A stretch of DNA of 32,800 nucleotides from Mucilaginibacter sp. (GTDB lineage: Bacteria; Bacteroidota; Bacteroidia; Sphingobacteriales; Sphingobacteriaceae), in NCBI GenBank assembly GCA_025929405.1, contig JAICMD010000004.1, positions 1-32,800 of the forward strand, written 5' to 3'. Made by a program: the position numbers and the translations under genes. Position 1 is the stretch's first letter; every line of letters begins with the position of its first letter. This document shows, in pieces, positions 8,807-17,908 of the stretch. Under the pieces are notes generated by a model that saw only the letters and a list, made by a program, of their open reading frames with translations, searched no databases and had not been told where the DNA came from.

Positions 8807-8814
8807 CAAAAGTA
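8807..8814 (-). promoter_or_regulatory. Candidate minus-strand -7 element for the SDR-GT4 unit
   Basis: On the minus strand the bases read TACTTTTG, an exact TAnnTTTG match, about 85 bases upstream of the SDR start codon. No -33 box was found at the standard distance. The prediction rests on one short motif. Confidence 0.25.
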
Positions 8815-8901
8815 ACATTTTTTGGCCTAAATTGAATTATTGTGCCAAAAACAATGCATTTTTTTCAATATACTTTTATAAGTAGTATAAAAACTAATTG
8901 A

Positions 8902-8930
8902 ATCAGTTTGGCCAAAAATAAAAAACTGAT
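8902..8930 (+). terminator. Hairpin with following T-run in divergent intergenic region
   Basis: ATCAGTTT (8902-8909) and AAACTGAT (8923-8930) form a perfect 8-bp stem with a 13-base loop, followed on the plus strand by AATTTTTTAA. This has the form of an intrinsic terminator, yet no plus-strand gene lies upstream. It may end a small RNA or antisense transcript, act as a leader hairpin for the GT4-SLBB-Wzz unit, or be a protein-binding site. Confidence 0.35.
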
Positions 8931-9080
8931 AATTTTTTAAGTATTAAAAATATTTAGGTTATTGCGTAGTATTACTTGTTGCCATATATATTATTTAATT
9001 ATGCAATATTAACAAATACAATCAATTTTGGTTTTTGTTTGCTTAAAATTTAACCCTGTTAAACTAATATTTAATTATAA

Positions 9081-10310
9081 ATGAATATTCTTGTTGTAAA
9101 CTGGACATGGTACCCAAGTGGCGGCGATTGGACGTATGTTGAAAACATGGTTACCCTGTATCAGCAAAAAGGTCATCAGGTTATACCTTTTTCCATGAAA
9201 GATGAGCGTAACTACCCTTCGGACTATGCTGATTATTTTATTGAGAATATTGATTACAAAAAAATAAAATATAGCTTAACCACCGGCATTAAAGTGGTTA
9301 CTAATAGTATTTACTCTGCCCAGGCTCAAAAAAATCTGGAGCGGTTGTTATCAGATGTTAAAATTGATTTTGCCCACATTAATGTAATTCATCATTACAT
9401 AACACCGGTAATTTTAAAAGTATTAAAAGAAAAGGGCATCCCTATTATATGGACCCTGCATGAATACACGCCTATTTGCCCCGAAAGTACATTTATAAGC
9501 CACGGCCAAGTATGCGAAAGGTGCTTTGGCGGCGCATTTTATAATTGTATTACACATACTTGCAAAAAAGGCTCGTACCTGGCCAGTGCCGTTGCAGCAT
9601 TAGAAAACTACGTGCATAATTATTTAGATTATTACGCCTATGTTGATCATTTTATATGTCCATCAGTTTTTTTATATAATAAGTTCAAAGCCTTTAATTT
9701 CCATACTGATAAATTGGTACAACTGTACCATGGGTATAACTATACCGAAATAAATAACGCGCTTGCTGCTCCAAAAAATACGCACGAAAGGTATATTGTA
9801 TTTGTAGGCCGTATTGAAAAAATAAAAGGTGTGCATACAGTTTTAAAGGCTATGCAGCAATGCCCTGATATTCCGCTTTTAATAATTGGCACGGGTACCC
9901 AAGAGGCCGGGTTGAAACAGTTTAAACAGGAGAATAATTTAAATAATGTTACCTTTTTGGGTAAGAAAAATCAACAGGAAACATTGCAAATTATAAATAA
10001 CGCCCAGTTTTTAATTTGCGCTGCCGAGTGGTACGAGGTTTTAGGCTTTACCGTTGTTGAAGCAATGGCGCTGGGTAAACCGGTAATTGGCTCGGCAATT
10101 GGCGCAATACCCGAAATGGTTATTGATAACCAAACCGGCTTGTTGTTTGAGCCGGGCAACGCCAGCCAATTAGCTAATCTGGTAAAAATGTTATACAACA
10201 ACCCTGATAAAATAGGCCAAATGGGTATTGAAGCGCGGCAGCATATTAATAAGCTTATAAATACCGAAAAGCATTATGAAGGGCTTCAAAAACTAATACC
10301 GGCTTTATAA
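9081..10310 (+). CDS. Family 4 glycosyltransferase with cysteine cluster
   Basis: This is a GT-B retaining glycosyltransferase of 409 residues. The N-terminus is MNILVVNWTWYPSGGDWTYVE; the donor domain shows YIVFVGRIEKIKGVHT, FLGKKNQQE and an intact E-x7-E (EVLGFTVVE), then GKPVIGSAIGAIPEMV. Between the two domains lies a cluster of five cysteines (C133, C145, C148, C156, C161, with the core CERCFGG) after TLHEYTPICPE. This spacing recurs in a GT4 subgroup and could bind a metal, though no role is established here. It is the first gene of a plus-strand unit leading to the SLBB protein and Wzz-like protein, although a 118-bp gap with its own -7 box separates it from the SLBB gene. Confidence 0.92.
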   Translation: MNILVVNWTWYPSGGDWTYVENMVTLYQQKGHQVIPFSMKDERNYPSDYADYFIENIDYKKIKYSLTTGIKVVTNSIYSAQAQKNLERLLSDVKIDFAHINVIHHYITPVILKVLKEKGIPIIWTLHEYTPICPESTFISHGQVCERCFGGAFYNCITHTCKKGSYLASAVAALENYVHNYLDYYAYVDHFICPSVFLYNKFKAFNFHTDKLVQLYHGYNYTEINNALAAPKNTHERYIVFVGRIEKIKGVHTVLKAMQQCPDIPLLIIGTGTQEAGLKQFKQENNLNNVTFLGKKNQQETLQIINNAQFLICAAEWYEVLGFTVVEAMALGKPVIGSAIGAIPEMVIDNQTGLLFEPGNASQLANLVKMLYNNPDKIGQMGIEARQHINKLINTEKHYEGLQKLIPAL

Positions 10311-10393
10311 AGATTACTATTACACTGTTTTATAGTTACTTACAATAATAAAGCTGTAAATTTTTACTTATACCCTATACTGTTATAATATTT

Positions 10394-10401
10394 TATATTT
10401 G
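10394..10401 (+). promoter_or_regulatory. Candidate -7 element upstream of first SLBB export gene
   Basis: TATATTTG matches TAnnTTTG exactly and lies 27 bases before the ATG at 10429, giving a short leader. A good -33 element at 17-23 bp upstream is not obvious. The spacing to the gene is favourable. Confidence 0.45.
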
Positions 10402-10428
10402 TGCTACTTTAGTTTAACATAACTTTTC

Positions 10429-12765
10429 ATGCAAATTAAACATCTACTATATACGTTACTTTTTGCTTTACTACTTTTTACTAAACCGGCTTTGGCACAA
10501 AGCATATCGTTAAAAAACCTGCCTAACGTTAAGGTAAGCGAATTAAGTGATGAAGAAATAACACAAGCTTGGGGCAAACTTCAAGAATCAGGAGCATCTG
10601 AAGAAGACGCCTACAAACTGCTGGCTAAAAACGGCATGCCTGAAGGCGAAATTGCCGAGTTAAAAAACCGGTTCACTTTATTGGGTTTAAGTAAAAAACC
10701 TGCCTCAAAGGTTTTATTGGGTTCAAAAAAACCCGATATTGATTTTTCCAGAAGCGTTAATGATACCGTAATAGCGCCCAAGCCGCTAAAACAACTTCCT
10801 AAACAAACCCCGCCGCCACTGAATGTATACGACGGCGGTTTTTTTACACAAACAGGTATAAAGTTTGAACCCAATACATCAATGGCCACACCTAAAGGTT
10901 ATGTATTAGGCCCCGGCGATGAATTAATTATACTATTAAACGGTTTAAATGAAAGCAGTGTACATAGTAAAATAAGCCCCGAGGGCAATTTACAAATACC
11001 TTATGCAGGCATTGTATACTTAAATGGCTTTACAATTGAGCAGGCAACCCGTATTATTAAAGCCAAAATGGCTAAGCCATATCCGGCTTTAAGTTCGGGC
11101 AAAACTCAGCTAACTGTAAACCTTGGTAATACCAGAAGCATCAAAGTAACCATTGTTGGCGAAGTTAAAACCCCCGGATCATATACGGTTTCGTCTTTAA
11201 CTACTTTATTTAATATCCTTTATAATTCGGGCGGGCCAAATGCAAATGGGTCATTAAGAAACATAAATCTTATCAGAAACAATAAGGTTTATAAAGTGGT
11301 AGATTTTTATAACTTTTTACAAAATGGCATAATGGATGGCAACATCCGCCTGGAAGATCAGGATGTGATTAGTATACCTGTTTATAGAAAAAGAGTAAGC
11401 ATTAGCGGCGAAGTTAAACGCCCTGCCATATATGAGTTAAAGGACAACGAACAATTGGATGACCTTATACGGTATGCTGGCGGCTTTACTGATGTTGCTT
11501 ACAAAGGTTCAGCTAAAATTGACCAGATAAACAACCTGGAACATGAAATAAAAACGGTACAGGCAAACCTGTTTGCAAATTACATTCCACATAACGGTGA
11601 TGCTGTAACCATTGATGCCATAACCAACCGCTACAGTAACAGGATAGTTGTTGAAGGGGCAGTTTATCAGCCCGGTGTTTATGAACTTACTGCCGGTCTT
11701 ACCTTGTCAAACCTGTTAAAAAATGCACAGGGTTTAAAGCCCGAAGCATATACCGACTTGGGATATATTAAGAGAACATTGCCTGACCTTGAAAAAACCC
11801 AGATATCATTTAATCCGGCTGATATTATTGCAGGCAAGGGCGATATAGCTTTAATGCGCGAAGACTCGGTAATGATATTAAACAGGGAAGCATTTATAAT
11901 TAATCAAAACATAACTGTTAAAGGTCATGTAAAAAGCCCTTCAATAATCACTTATCGTAAAGGCATTAAACTGGATGATGTAATTGCCATGGCGGGGGGC
12001 TTTGCCAATGAAGCTGCCGACCATCATGTAGAGATATCAAGAACAATTAAAAATGAATCGGATACGGTAGCCAATCAATTGGTAACCATGTTTATAGTTA
12101 ATATGGATGATAAAAATGATCCTAACCGTAATACCGAATTACAACCAATGGATGTTATTAATGTACCGCGTTTGGTAAATTATCATAGCTTAGGCAGTGT
12201 GGTTATAACCGGCGAAGTTGTATTTCCGGGAGATTTTCCTGTTCAAAAACGTGATGAAACCGTTTTAGAATTTTTACAGCGCGCAGGTGGTGTAACGCCT
12301 TACGGATCGGTTGAAAATACGCAGGTTTACAGAAAAGGCGTTAGGGTTAACCTTGACTTGAAACATGCTGAAAATAACATCAATAATAAAATGATATTGC
12401 TGCCGGGCGATAGTATTTATGTGCCGCGTATTATTTCGTATGTAGAGGTTTCGGGGGCGGTAAATAACCCCCAATATATCAGTTATAAAGGCGGGCGTTT
12501 TAAATATTATATTAATGCCGCCGCGGGTGTTAAAGAAAACGCCCGGTTAAAAGGCGCTTATATTAAGTATCCTAACGGGTTAAACCGCCCGGTAAGGCAT
12601 TTCCTGTTTTTCCGCAGCTATCCGGTTGTAAAACCCGGAAGCACCATTGTAGTGCCTGAAAAGGCTCCTAACTCGGGCATAAAAGTAGGCTTTGGCGATT
12701 TGGGTGGAATATCTGCAGCATTAACAGCATTAGTTGGAATTATAGCCGTTTTAAGTAAAAAATAA
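10429..12765 (+). CDS. Polysaccharide export protein with six SLBB repeats (Wza-like), copy 1
   Basis: This 778-residue exported protein is related to Wza-type outer-membrane polysaccharide exporters. A signal peptide ends near ALA-Q24 and has no lipobox cysteine, unlike Wza. Residues about 26-85 form a helical module (VSELSDEEITQAW...), also found in the second SLBB protein. The polysaccharide export (poly_export) domain starts near 157 (GYVLGPGDELII). Six SLBB-like repeats follow, starting near 237, 321, 404, 494, 590 and 671, each of the form V-x-G-x-V-x-x-P-x-x-Y. The C-terminus is a hydrophobic helix (about 758-776) ending LSKK, which may span the outer membrane. The stop codon overlaps the start of the Wzz-like gene by one base (TAATG), so the two are cotranscribed and likely work together. 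Confidence 0.93.
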   Translation: MQIKHLLYTLLFALLLFTKPALAQSISLKNLPNVKVSELSDEEITQAWGKLQESGASEEDAYKLLAKNGMPEGEIAELKNRFTLLGLSKKPASKVLLGSKKPDIDFSRSVNDTVIAPKPLKQLPKQTPPPLNVYDGGFFTQTGIKFEPNTSMATPKGYVLGPGDELIILLNGLNESSVHSKISPEGNLQIPYAGIVYLNGFTIEQATRIIKAKMAKPYPALSSGKTQLTVNLGNTRSIKVTIVGEVKTPGSYTVSSLTTLFNILYNSGGPNANGSLRNINLIRNNKVYKVVDFYNFLQNGIMDGNIRLEDQDVISIPVYRKRVSISGEVKRPAIYELKDNEQLDDLIRYAGGFTDVAYKGSAKIDQINNLEHEIKTVQANLFANYIPHNGDAVTIDAITNRYSNRIVVEGAVYQPGVYELTAGLTLSNLLKNAQGLKPEAYTDLGYIKRTLPDLEKTQISFNPADIIAGKGDIALMREDSVMILNREAFIINQNITVKGHVKSPSIITYRKGIKLDDVIAMAGGFANEAADHHVEISRTIKNESDTVANQLVTMFIVNMDDKNDPNRNTELQPMDVINVPRLVNYHSLGSVVITGEVVFPGDFPVQKRDETVLEFLQRAGGVTPYGSVENTQVYRKGVRVNLDLKHAENNINNKMILLPGDSIYVPRIISYVEVSGAVNNPQYISYKGGRFKYYINAAAGVKENARLKGAYIKYPNGLNRPVRHFLFFRSYPVVKPGSTIVVPEKAPNSGIKVGFGDLGGISAALTALVGIIAVLSKK

Positions 12766-13829
12766 TGGAACAGGAAAATACTTTATACCCGTATGAACCG
12801 GAGTTTTCATTTAAAAAACTTTTGAAAAAAAGGCTGGATGATATTTCATATATCCTTCAATTTAAAAAAGCTTTAGCATTAGTTGTAATTGCCGGTGCTA
12901 TTGCAGGGGGCTTTATAGCCTGGTATAAACGGCCAACTTATACTGCAAGGTTAACCTTTGTTGTTGACGATTCAAAATCAAGCGGCGGGGCGAGTGGATT
13001 ATCGGCTTTAGCGGGACAGTTTGGTTTTAATTTAGACGGGCTTGGCGGCGCAAGTGGTGTATTGGCCGGTGATAATGTAGAGGAGCTTGTTAAAAGCCAC
13101 AAATTAATGAAGGCTACATTATTAACGCCTTATGATAGCACCCAAACCCTTGCCGATAAATATGCCGCTGTTTATAAGCTAAATAAAAAGTGGCTGGAGT
13201 ATAGTCCTGATGGTAAAATTATCCGGTTCCCGGCCAATGGCCACAATACCAGGCTACAGGATAGCTTATTACACGAAATGGTTACCTTAATTTTAAATGG
13301 CGAATTTGGCATAACTAAAACTGATAAAAAATTAGGCTTTTTTGAGGTAAATACAACCATGAAAGATGAAAAGCTTGCCCAGCTTTTTTGTATACGAATG
13401 ATAAAACAATCAACCGATTTTTTTATCACTACCAAAACCAAAAGGTTAAGAAATAATGTGGAGCGCCTGCAGCAGCGCGCTGACAGTATAGGCAGAAGGC
13501 TGAACCAAAAAACATACTCAGCATCAGCCGCCAATCAGGATATTTTAGATATTAACCCCGCCTATACTAATCCTAATGCCAATATTGAAGTAAAGGAACG
13601 TGATAAAACCGTGCTTTCAAGCATATATTCAGAAACGGTTAAGAATTTGGAGGCCAGTAAAACCATGCTGGCGCAGGAAACTCCAACCGTACAAATTGTT
13701 GACGAGCCTGAATTACCGCTAACAAAAAATAAGCTTAAATATTTGGTAACAATTCCAACAGGTATATTTTTGTCGGTTCTGCTTTTTGGCTTTTATGTAT
13801 TGATAGTTAGGAAAAATAACGCCAATTAA
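12765..13829 (+). CDS. Wzz/chain-length determinant-like protein without kinase domain
   Basis: This inner-membrane polysaccharide co-polymerase of 354 residues has a first transmembrane helix near 35-53 (ALALVVIAGAIAGGFIAWY), a Wzz-type start KRPTYTARLTFVVDD, a Gly/Ser-rich stretch near 70-105, a periplasmic helical region with coiled-coil character around 230-320, and a second transmembrane helix near 326-348 followed by a short basic tail. The protein stops there, so the C-terminal tyrosine kinase of Wzc-type proteins is absent and no separate BY-kinase is present in the window. It likely controls chain length and contacts the SLBB exporter encoded directly upstream (one-base overlap). It ends 3 bp from the convergent GT2 stop codon. 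Confidence 0.9.
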   Translation: MEQENTLYPYEPEFSFKKLLKKRLDDISYILQFKKALALVVIAGAIAGGFIAWYKRPTYTARLTFVVDDSKSSGGASGLSALAGQFGFNLDGLGGASGVLAGDNVEELVKSHKLMKATLLTPYDSTQTLADKYAAVYKLNKKWLEYSPDGKIIRFPANGHNTRLQDSLLHEMVTLILNGEFGITKTDKKLGFFEVNTTMKDEKLAQLFCIRMIKQSTDFFITTKTKRLRNNVERLQQRADSIGRRLNQKTYSASAANQDILDINPAYTNPNANIEVKERDKTVLSSIYSETVKNLEASKTMLAQETPTVQIVDEPELPLTKNKLKYLVTIPTGIFLSVLLFGFYVLIVRKNNAN

Positions 13830-13832
13830 TTA

Positions 13833-14726
13833 TCAGACTTTATACATACGTACCATTTGTCTAAATGCAAGTTTTTTGGCAAAATATGTTTTGTTCTCCA
13901 ACAGCAAAAACTTTTCAAAATAACGCTTATTTTCTATTGTCATTTTATCCTTATAGTTGTCATAAAACTTGCTGATAATTATAAACTGATCTGATAAAAA
14001 ATCATCCTTACCATTAATTGCTTTTAATAGCTGAGATAATACGCTATGGTACCGGTTATTAGATTTAGCGCCAGCATCCAGGCTTGCATTAGTTTGGTGC
14101 TTACGATATTTTACCAATGGTGTATTTGCAGATTTCGCCCTTCCAAAGGTAAAAGCAAGCAGGGCCAGCCATTCGTCATGGTATCTCACATCGTCGGGGG
14201 TTTCCATAAACAAATCTCTTAGCTTAGGATTCATCACCACTGTGCAACCGGTAACAAAGTTTACAAATAATAAGGTTTCAAGATTATGCCGGTACCTGTC
14301 CTGACCAAATTCGCTTCTAAACGACTGATTAAGCACCTGCCCGGTTTGATCAGTTAAAATCAAATCAGAATAAACCATGCATGGAAGTTCGTCGCTCTCA
14401 ATTTCTTTTAACAAGGTAATCGATGTTTCAAGTTTTTCGGGCAGCCACTCATCATCCTGGTCTGCCAGGGCTACGTGGTTACCAGGAGTTGCCATACCCA
14501 TGGCTCTTTTAAAATTGTTTACAAACCCCAAACGGCTGTCGTTAACATAATATTTTAGATACCCTGCATTGTGGTATCTTTCCAATAAATCTGTTGTACC
14601 ATCAGTTGATCTATCGTCGCAAACAATTATTTCATCAGGTTTTATTGTTTGATTTAAAATAGATTGTATTTGTTGCTCGAGGTATTTTTCGCCATTGTAG
14701 GTGGCCATTACCACTGATACTTTCAT
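13833..14726 (-). CDS. Family 2 glycosyltransferase
   Basis: This is a GT-A glycosyltransferase of 297 residues with the classic GT2 start VSVVMATYNGEKYLEQQIQSI, CDDRSTDGT, and ALADQDDEWLPEKL carrying the metal-binding DxD. HDEWLALLAF near residue 200 supplies the second acidic motif. The family resembles rhamnosyltransferases of O-antigen clusters, but the sugar cannot be assigned. Its ATG overlaps the stop codon of the Wzx-like gene (ATGA, 4 bases), so the two are translationally coupled. It is the last gene of the long minus-strand run and ends 3 bp from the convergent Wzz-like gene. Confidence 0.93.
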   Translation of the reverse strand: MKVSVVMATYNGEKYLEQQIQSILNQTIKPDEIIVCDDRSTDGTTDLLERYHNAGYLKYYVNDSRLGFVNNFKRAMGMATPGNHVALADQDDEWLPEKLETSITLLKEIESDELPCMVYSDLILTDQTGQVLNQSFRSEFGQDRYRHNLETLLFVNFVTGCTVVMNPKLRDLFMETPDDVRYHDEWLALLAFTFGRAKSANTPLVKYRKHQTNASLDAGAKSNNRYHSVLSQLLKAINGKDDFLSDQFIIISKFYDNYKDKMTIENKRYFEKFLLLENKTYFAKKLAFRQMVRMYKV

Positions 14727-16165
14727 ACTTGCTCAGAGGTTTTAAATTTTGATCTCACAAAATCAAAAATATCTATTACAAAAGTATTTTTAAGCACATA
14801 AAATTGTATGCCGATATATAATAATGCACAAATACCGGATGAAAGCATAAGCATTATAAATGCAGGCAATAACAATGTGCGGAGCAGCAAAATTACCGGC
14901 ACAAATATTAAAGCGCTTAAAATAGCTTTAAAAAACAACTGCCATTGATAGCTGAATGAAAAATACTTTTTGATGTAATAAAAATAAAAGGCCGTTACCA
15001 CAATTTCTGTACATATATTAGCTATTGATGCCCCTAAAGCATTAAGGCGAGGAACCAATAAAAAATTAAGGATTAAAAAAACGGCAACCCCACCAAGTAC
15101 ACAAAAAAGCATTTCCTTATTTTTTCCTGCCGGTACCAGTATCATATATAAAAACATGTGGCCCATACCAATTACTAATGGCAATAATGAAAGTACGCGC
15201 ATACTGCCGACAGCCGGTAAAAACTCATTACCGGAAAATAATGTTATAAATTCGGGAGCAAGTAAGGCAAGCATACAGGCAACCGGCACTGCAAAAAACA
15301 TCAGGAAGCTAAAATTTTGATTAAGCGTTTTTTGAATATCCGCCGTTTGATCATCCGCAAAATACTTTGCCATTTTAGGTATTAATATTGCCCCCATTGA
15401 TGTTACAAAGGGCAGGGTAACATTACATAACTTATCGGCAGCAATATAAATACCTACCATTGCCTTACTTGATAAAAACCCCAGCAATACGGTATCCATA
15501 ATTGTGTACATACCTGATGCCAGAGTGGTACTTAAGATTAATAACAATGGCACTATATGTTTACGCAATTGAAGATGTGTGAGCGTAAATTTTACTTTCC
15601 CCCTGATTAAAAAACAACTAAGTATATTATTTCCTAAGTAAGAAAACATCATGATGTAGAGGTAGTTTATAAAATCACTTCGTTGTTTAATAAAAACATA
15701 AAGCAGTATTAACCCTATAATTTTAAAAAGAACCGACCGTAAGGCGATTGACCTGAATTGTTCCAGCCCCGTATAAAGCCATTCTATATAAAAAAAACCG
15801 AGCAATATCATCAGGGATGCCCCGATATACATATCCCGGTTAACATTAAAATAGGGATGATAGAAAACAACCAGCAGATATATAAATGATAAACTTATGC
15901 TGGTAATAAAATAGATAACAACCAGTTCAGAGAAAATTTTTGATCTGGCCTCGATATCGTTTTTATGCCGGGCAATTTCCTTAATGCCATAAATGGGGAT
16001 GCCGATACTTGCTATTAACCCTATGTATTGGGCAAGGGAAAATGCAAACTGCGCTTTACCAATACCTTCGGGGCCTAATATGCGCGAAACGTACGGAAAG
16101 CTTAGTATAGGAAATAATAAATTAGTAAGTGTGAGCAGTAAATTATAAAAATAATTTTTAGCCAT
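14723..16165 (-). CDS. Wzx-type polysaccharide flippase
   Basis: This 480-residue integral membrane protein belongs to the polysaccharide transport (PST/Wzx) family of the MOP superfamily. The N-terminus NLLFPILSFPYVSRILGPEGIGKAQFA is the characteristic start of these flippases, and about 12-14 hydrophobic helices run to the C-terminus. Wzx moves undecaprenyl-diphosphate-linked repeat units across the inner membrane. It is the only flippase in the window. The gene overlaps GT2 by 4 bases downstream and follows the first Wzi-like gene by 42 bp, with no clear terminator between. Confidence 0.93.
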   Translation of the reverse strand: MAKNYFYNLLLTLTNLLFPILSFPYVSRILGPEGIGKAQFAFSLAQYIGLIASIGIPIYGIKEIARHKNDIEARSKIFSELVVIYFITSISLSFIYLLVVFYHPYFNVNRDMYIGASLMILLGFFYIEWLYTGLEQFRSIALRSVLFKIIGLILLYVFIKQRSDFINYLYIMMFSYLGNNILSCFLIRGKVKFTLTHLQLRKHIVPLLLILSTTLASGMYTIMDTVLLGFLSSKAMVGIYIAADKLCNVTLPFVTSMGAILIPKMAKYFADDQTADIQKTLNQNFSFLMFFAVPVACMLALLAPEFITLFSGNEFLPAVGSMRVLSLLPLVIGMGHMFLYMILVPAGKNKEMLFCVLGGVAVFLILNFLLVPRLNALGASIANICTEIVVTAFYFYYIKKYFSFSYQWQLFFKAILSALIFVPVILLLRTLLLPAFIMLMLSSGICALLYIGIQFYVLKNTFVIDIFDFVRSKFKTSEQV

Positions 16166-16207
16166 ATAAAAAGCCTTTAAACACTAACCTAAGTTATTAA
16201 ACATATG

Positions 16208-17896
16208 TTAAAATCTAAAGGTAACACCTAATTCGGCATGTAAATTATATACGGTGTTGTTAGGGATGTAATACTGACCCGCATTATAATCCTTTAATAT
16301 CCATTCGTAGTTTAAAGATTTTATGCTTTGGATTTTGGCATTAAACAGTAAGTTTTTATAGGCCCATGCCCCTTGTACCCCGAAAGCAAAATCTACCCAT
16401 TTCCTGCTATTACCGTTTATATCAGGGAATAAAACTTCATAAAAATCAACATCATGTTCATAGCGCTCAAAGCTTACCCCTAACTTATTCAATTTAGAAA
16501 TCCAGCTTATCTCTACCGATTGCAGGTTACCGCCGGGACCTGTTCCGGCGCCAAGTATTTGCCCCTGGTTTGTATGCCCATCATTAACCTGGTAATGCTC
16601 GTACCATGACCCGGCTCCCCTAACCAGTTTATCCACAGATTGTGATAGCTGTGTTATTTCGCCGCTAAATAAAATATGCTGGTCGCTTTTGCCTGCTATA
16701 GGCACTAACTTCCGCAATCCAAATATATACGCCCTTGAATGCTCGGGCGACATTATAAAGTCACGAATATTATAAGAGTTATCATTTAAGCCATACTCAA
16801 AATAAACCTCGGCCTGGGCCTTGGTAAACAGCCACCTTGCATAAAATGAAGTATACTGATCTCTTGGAAAAGGATCACCGGTACCCTGATCAAGACCAAC
16901 AGTAGATTGTTTTGAATAAGCGGTAAAGAATGGGATATAGGCGCTCATTGTAGTAACATCACTCTTATACGCGTTAAATGTCCTGGTTAATCCTATTGCT
17001 AATTGGGGCACCCATTTAGGATGATAATTAATGTTAAAACCGGTAAAATATCGCCAATCCTTTTTATTAGGCACATAGCCATTGGTGGCATCAGGTAAAA
17101 GTGGTATTCCTGTTGCATCCAAGCGTCCTGATAATATCTGCCCTTCAAAAAAACCGATTGGGGATTTTATAGGCTTTGCTGTATTTAGGGTAATATGGGC
17201 AAATCCTGGTGCGTTATTACTTAATATTAAGGAATTTCTGATACCAGGCCCCCACCAAACATTTTCTGTCGACAATCCTGCGGATATTGGCCCAAAAGTT
17301 AATTTGATACTGCTTTGACCCCAATATGCCTTATTGTAAGCACCATTGCCAAAACGCTCGGGGTTATCAAGCTGATAATGGTTATAATAATAGCTCGATA
17401 TTTCTTGTTGCGAATGGCCGGAAGCAAAACCATTAAAAGAGGGATTAGCAGCGTATACATACTCGGGACGCAATTGTATACTAAGCGGTCCGTATTTAAA
17501 ATAAAACCCGCCGCTTATCATAGTTTGATATCCTTTTGCAGGTATCATTGGGCCATCGTTCCAACCATAAGGATGATCAGAATTAAACTGTTGCTGCCAG
17601 GTTATAGGTAATATTTCAAAAATCCCTCGCCCCTTATCAAATTTTACAGGTTCTGCTTTAATCCAATTATTACTTTTTACCGTGCTATCCGGATCAAATG
17701 CATCTTTTACCTGTAACGTATTGATATTGAGAGGACGAACGGTAAATGATATATTTGAATCAACTTTGCCAAGTAACTGCTGTATCCTGTAATAATCATC
17801 AAAATACGAGCCTACAGTAATAGTTTGTGCTATTATTTTATTGGGTAAAATAACAACCAGGCTAACTATAGTTAATATAAAAAGTATTTTTTTCAT
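16208..17896 (-). CDS. Capsule assembly Wzi-family outer-membrane protein, copy 1
   Basis: This outer-membrane beta-barrel protein of 562 residues belongs to the Wzi (capsule assembly) family; E. coli Wzi binds capsule at the cell surface. The signal peptide ends near KIIAQ. Family blocks include HPYGWNDGPMIPAKG, WWGPGIRNSLILSNNAPGF, FEGQILSGRLD and RAYIFGLRKL, and the protein ends in VTFRF, an aromatic C-terminus as in BAM-inserted barrels. It follows its paralogue (17909-19582) with a 12-bp gap, and the same blocks appear in both, so they arose by tandem duplication. Expected role: holding or organising the exported polysaccharide. The ligand is unknown. Confidence 0.9.
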   Translation of the reverse strand: MKKILFILTIVSLVVILPNKIIAQTITVGSYFDDYYRIQQLLGKVDSNISFTVRPLNINTLQVKDAFDPDSTVKSNNWIKAEPVKFDKGRGIFEILPITWQQQFNSDHPYGWNDGPMIPAKGYQTMISGGFYFKYGPLSIQLRPEYVYAANPSFNGFASGHSQQEISSYYYNHYQLDNPERFGNGAYNKAYWGQSSIKLTFGPISAGLSTENVWWGPGIRNSLILSNNAPGFAHITLNTAKPIKSPIGFFEGQILSGRLDATGIPLLPDATNGYVPNKKDWRYFTGFNINYHPKWVPQLAIGLTRTFNAYKSDVTTMSAYIPFFTAYSKQSTVGLDQGTGDPFPRDQYTSFYARWLFTKAQAEVYFEYGLNDNSYNIRDFIMSPEHSRAYIFGLRKLVPIAGKSDQHILFSGEITQLSQSVDKLVRGAGSWYEHYQVNDGHTNQGQILGAGTGPGGNLQSVEISWISKLNKLGVSFERYEHDVDFYEVLFPDINGNSRKWVDFAFGVQGAWAYKNLLFNAKIQSIKSLNYEWILKDYNAGQYYIPNNTVYNLHAELGVTFRF

Positions 17897-17908
17897 TAGC
17901 TGCTATGG

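Larger units (their letters stand above)
8722..9080. other. 359-bp divergent intergenic region
   Basis: This is the longest gene-free stretch in the window, lying between the divergently transcribed SDR (minus) and GT4 (plus) genes. It is very AT-rich and holds no ORF of note. It contains an 8-bp hairpin followed by a T-run (8902-8930), a TTTGGCCAAA palindrome (8907-8916) inside it, further GGCC/GCC-AAAAA copies at 8819-8827 (inverted) and 8844-8851, and a candidate minus-strand -7 box TACTTTTG (8807-8814). It most likely carries promoters for both sides. Confidence 0.7.

Noticed and set aside
13172-13534. 120-aa minus-strand ORF inside the Wzz-like gene
   Set aside because: Shadow ORF opposite an intact coding sequence; no recognisable domain.
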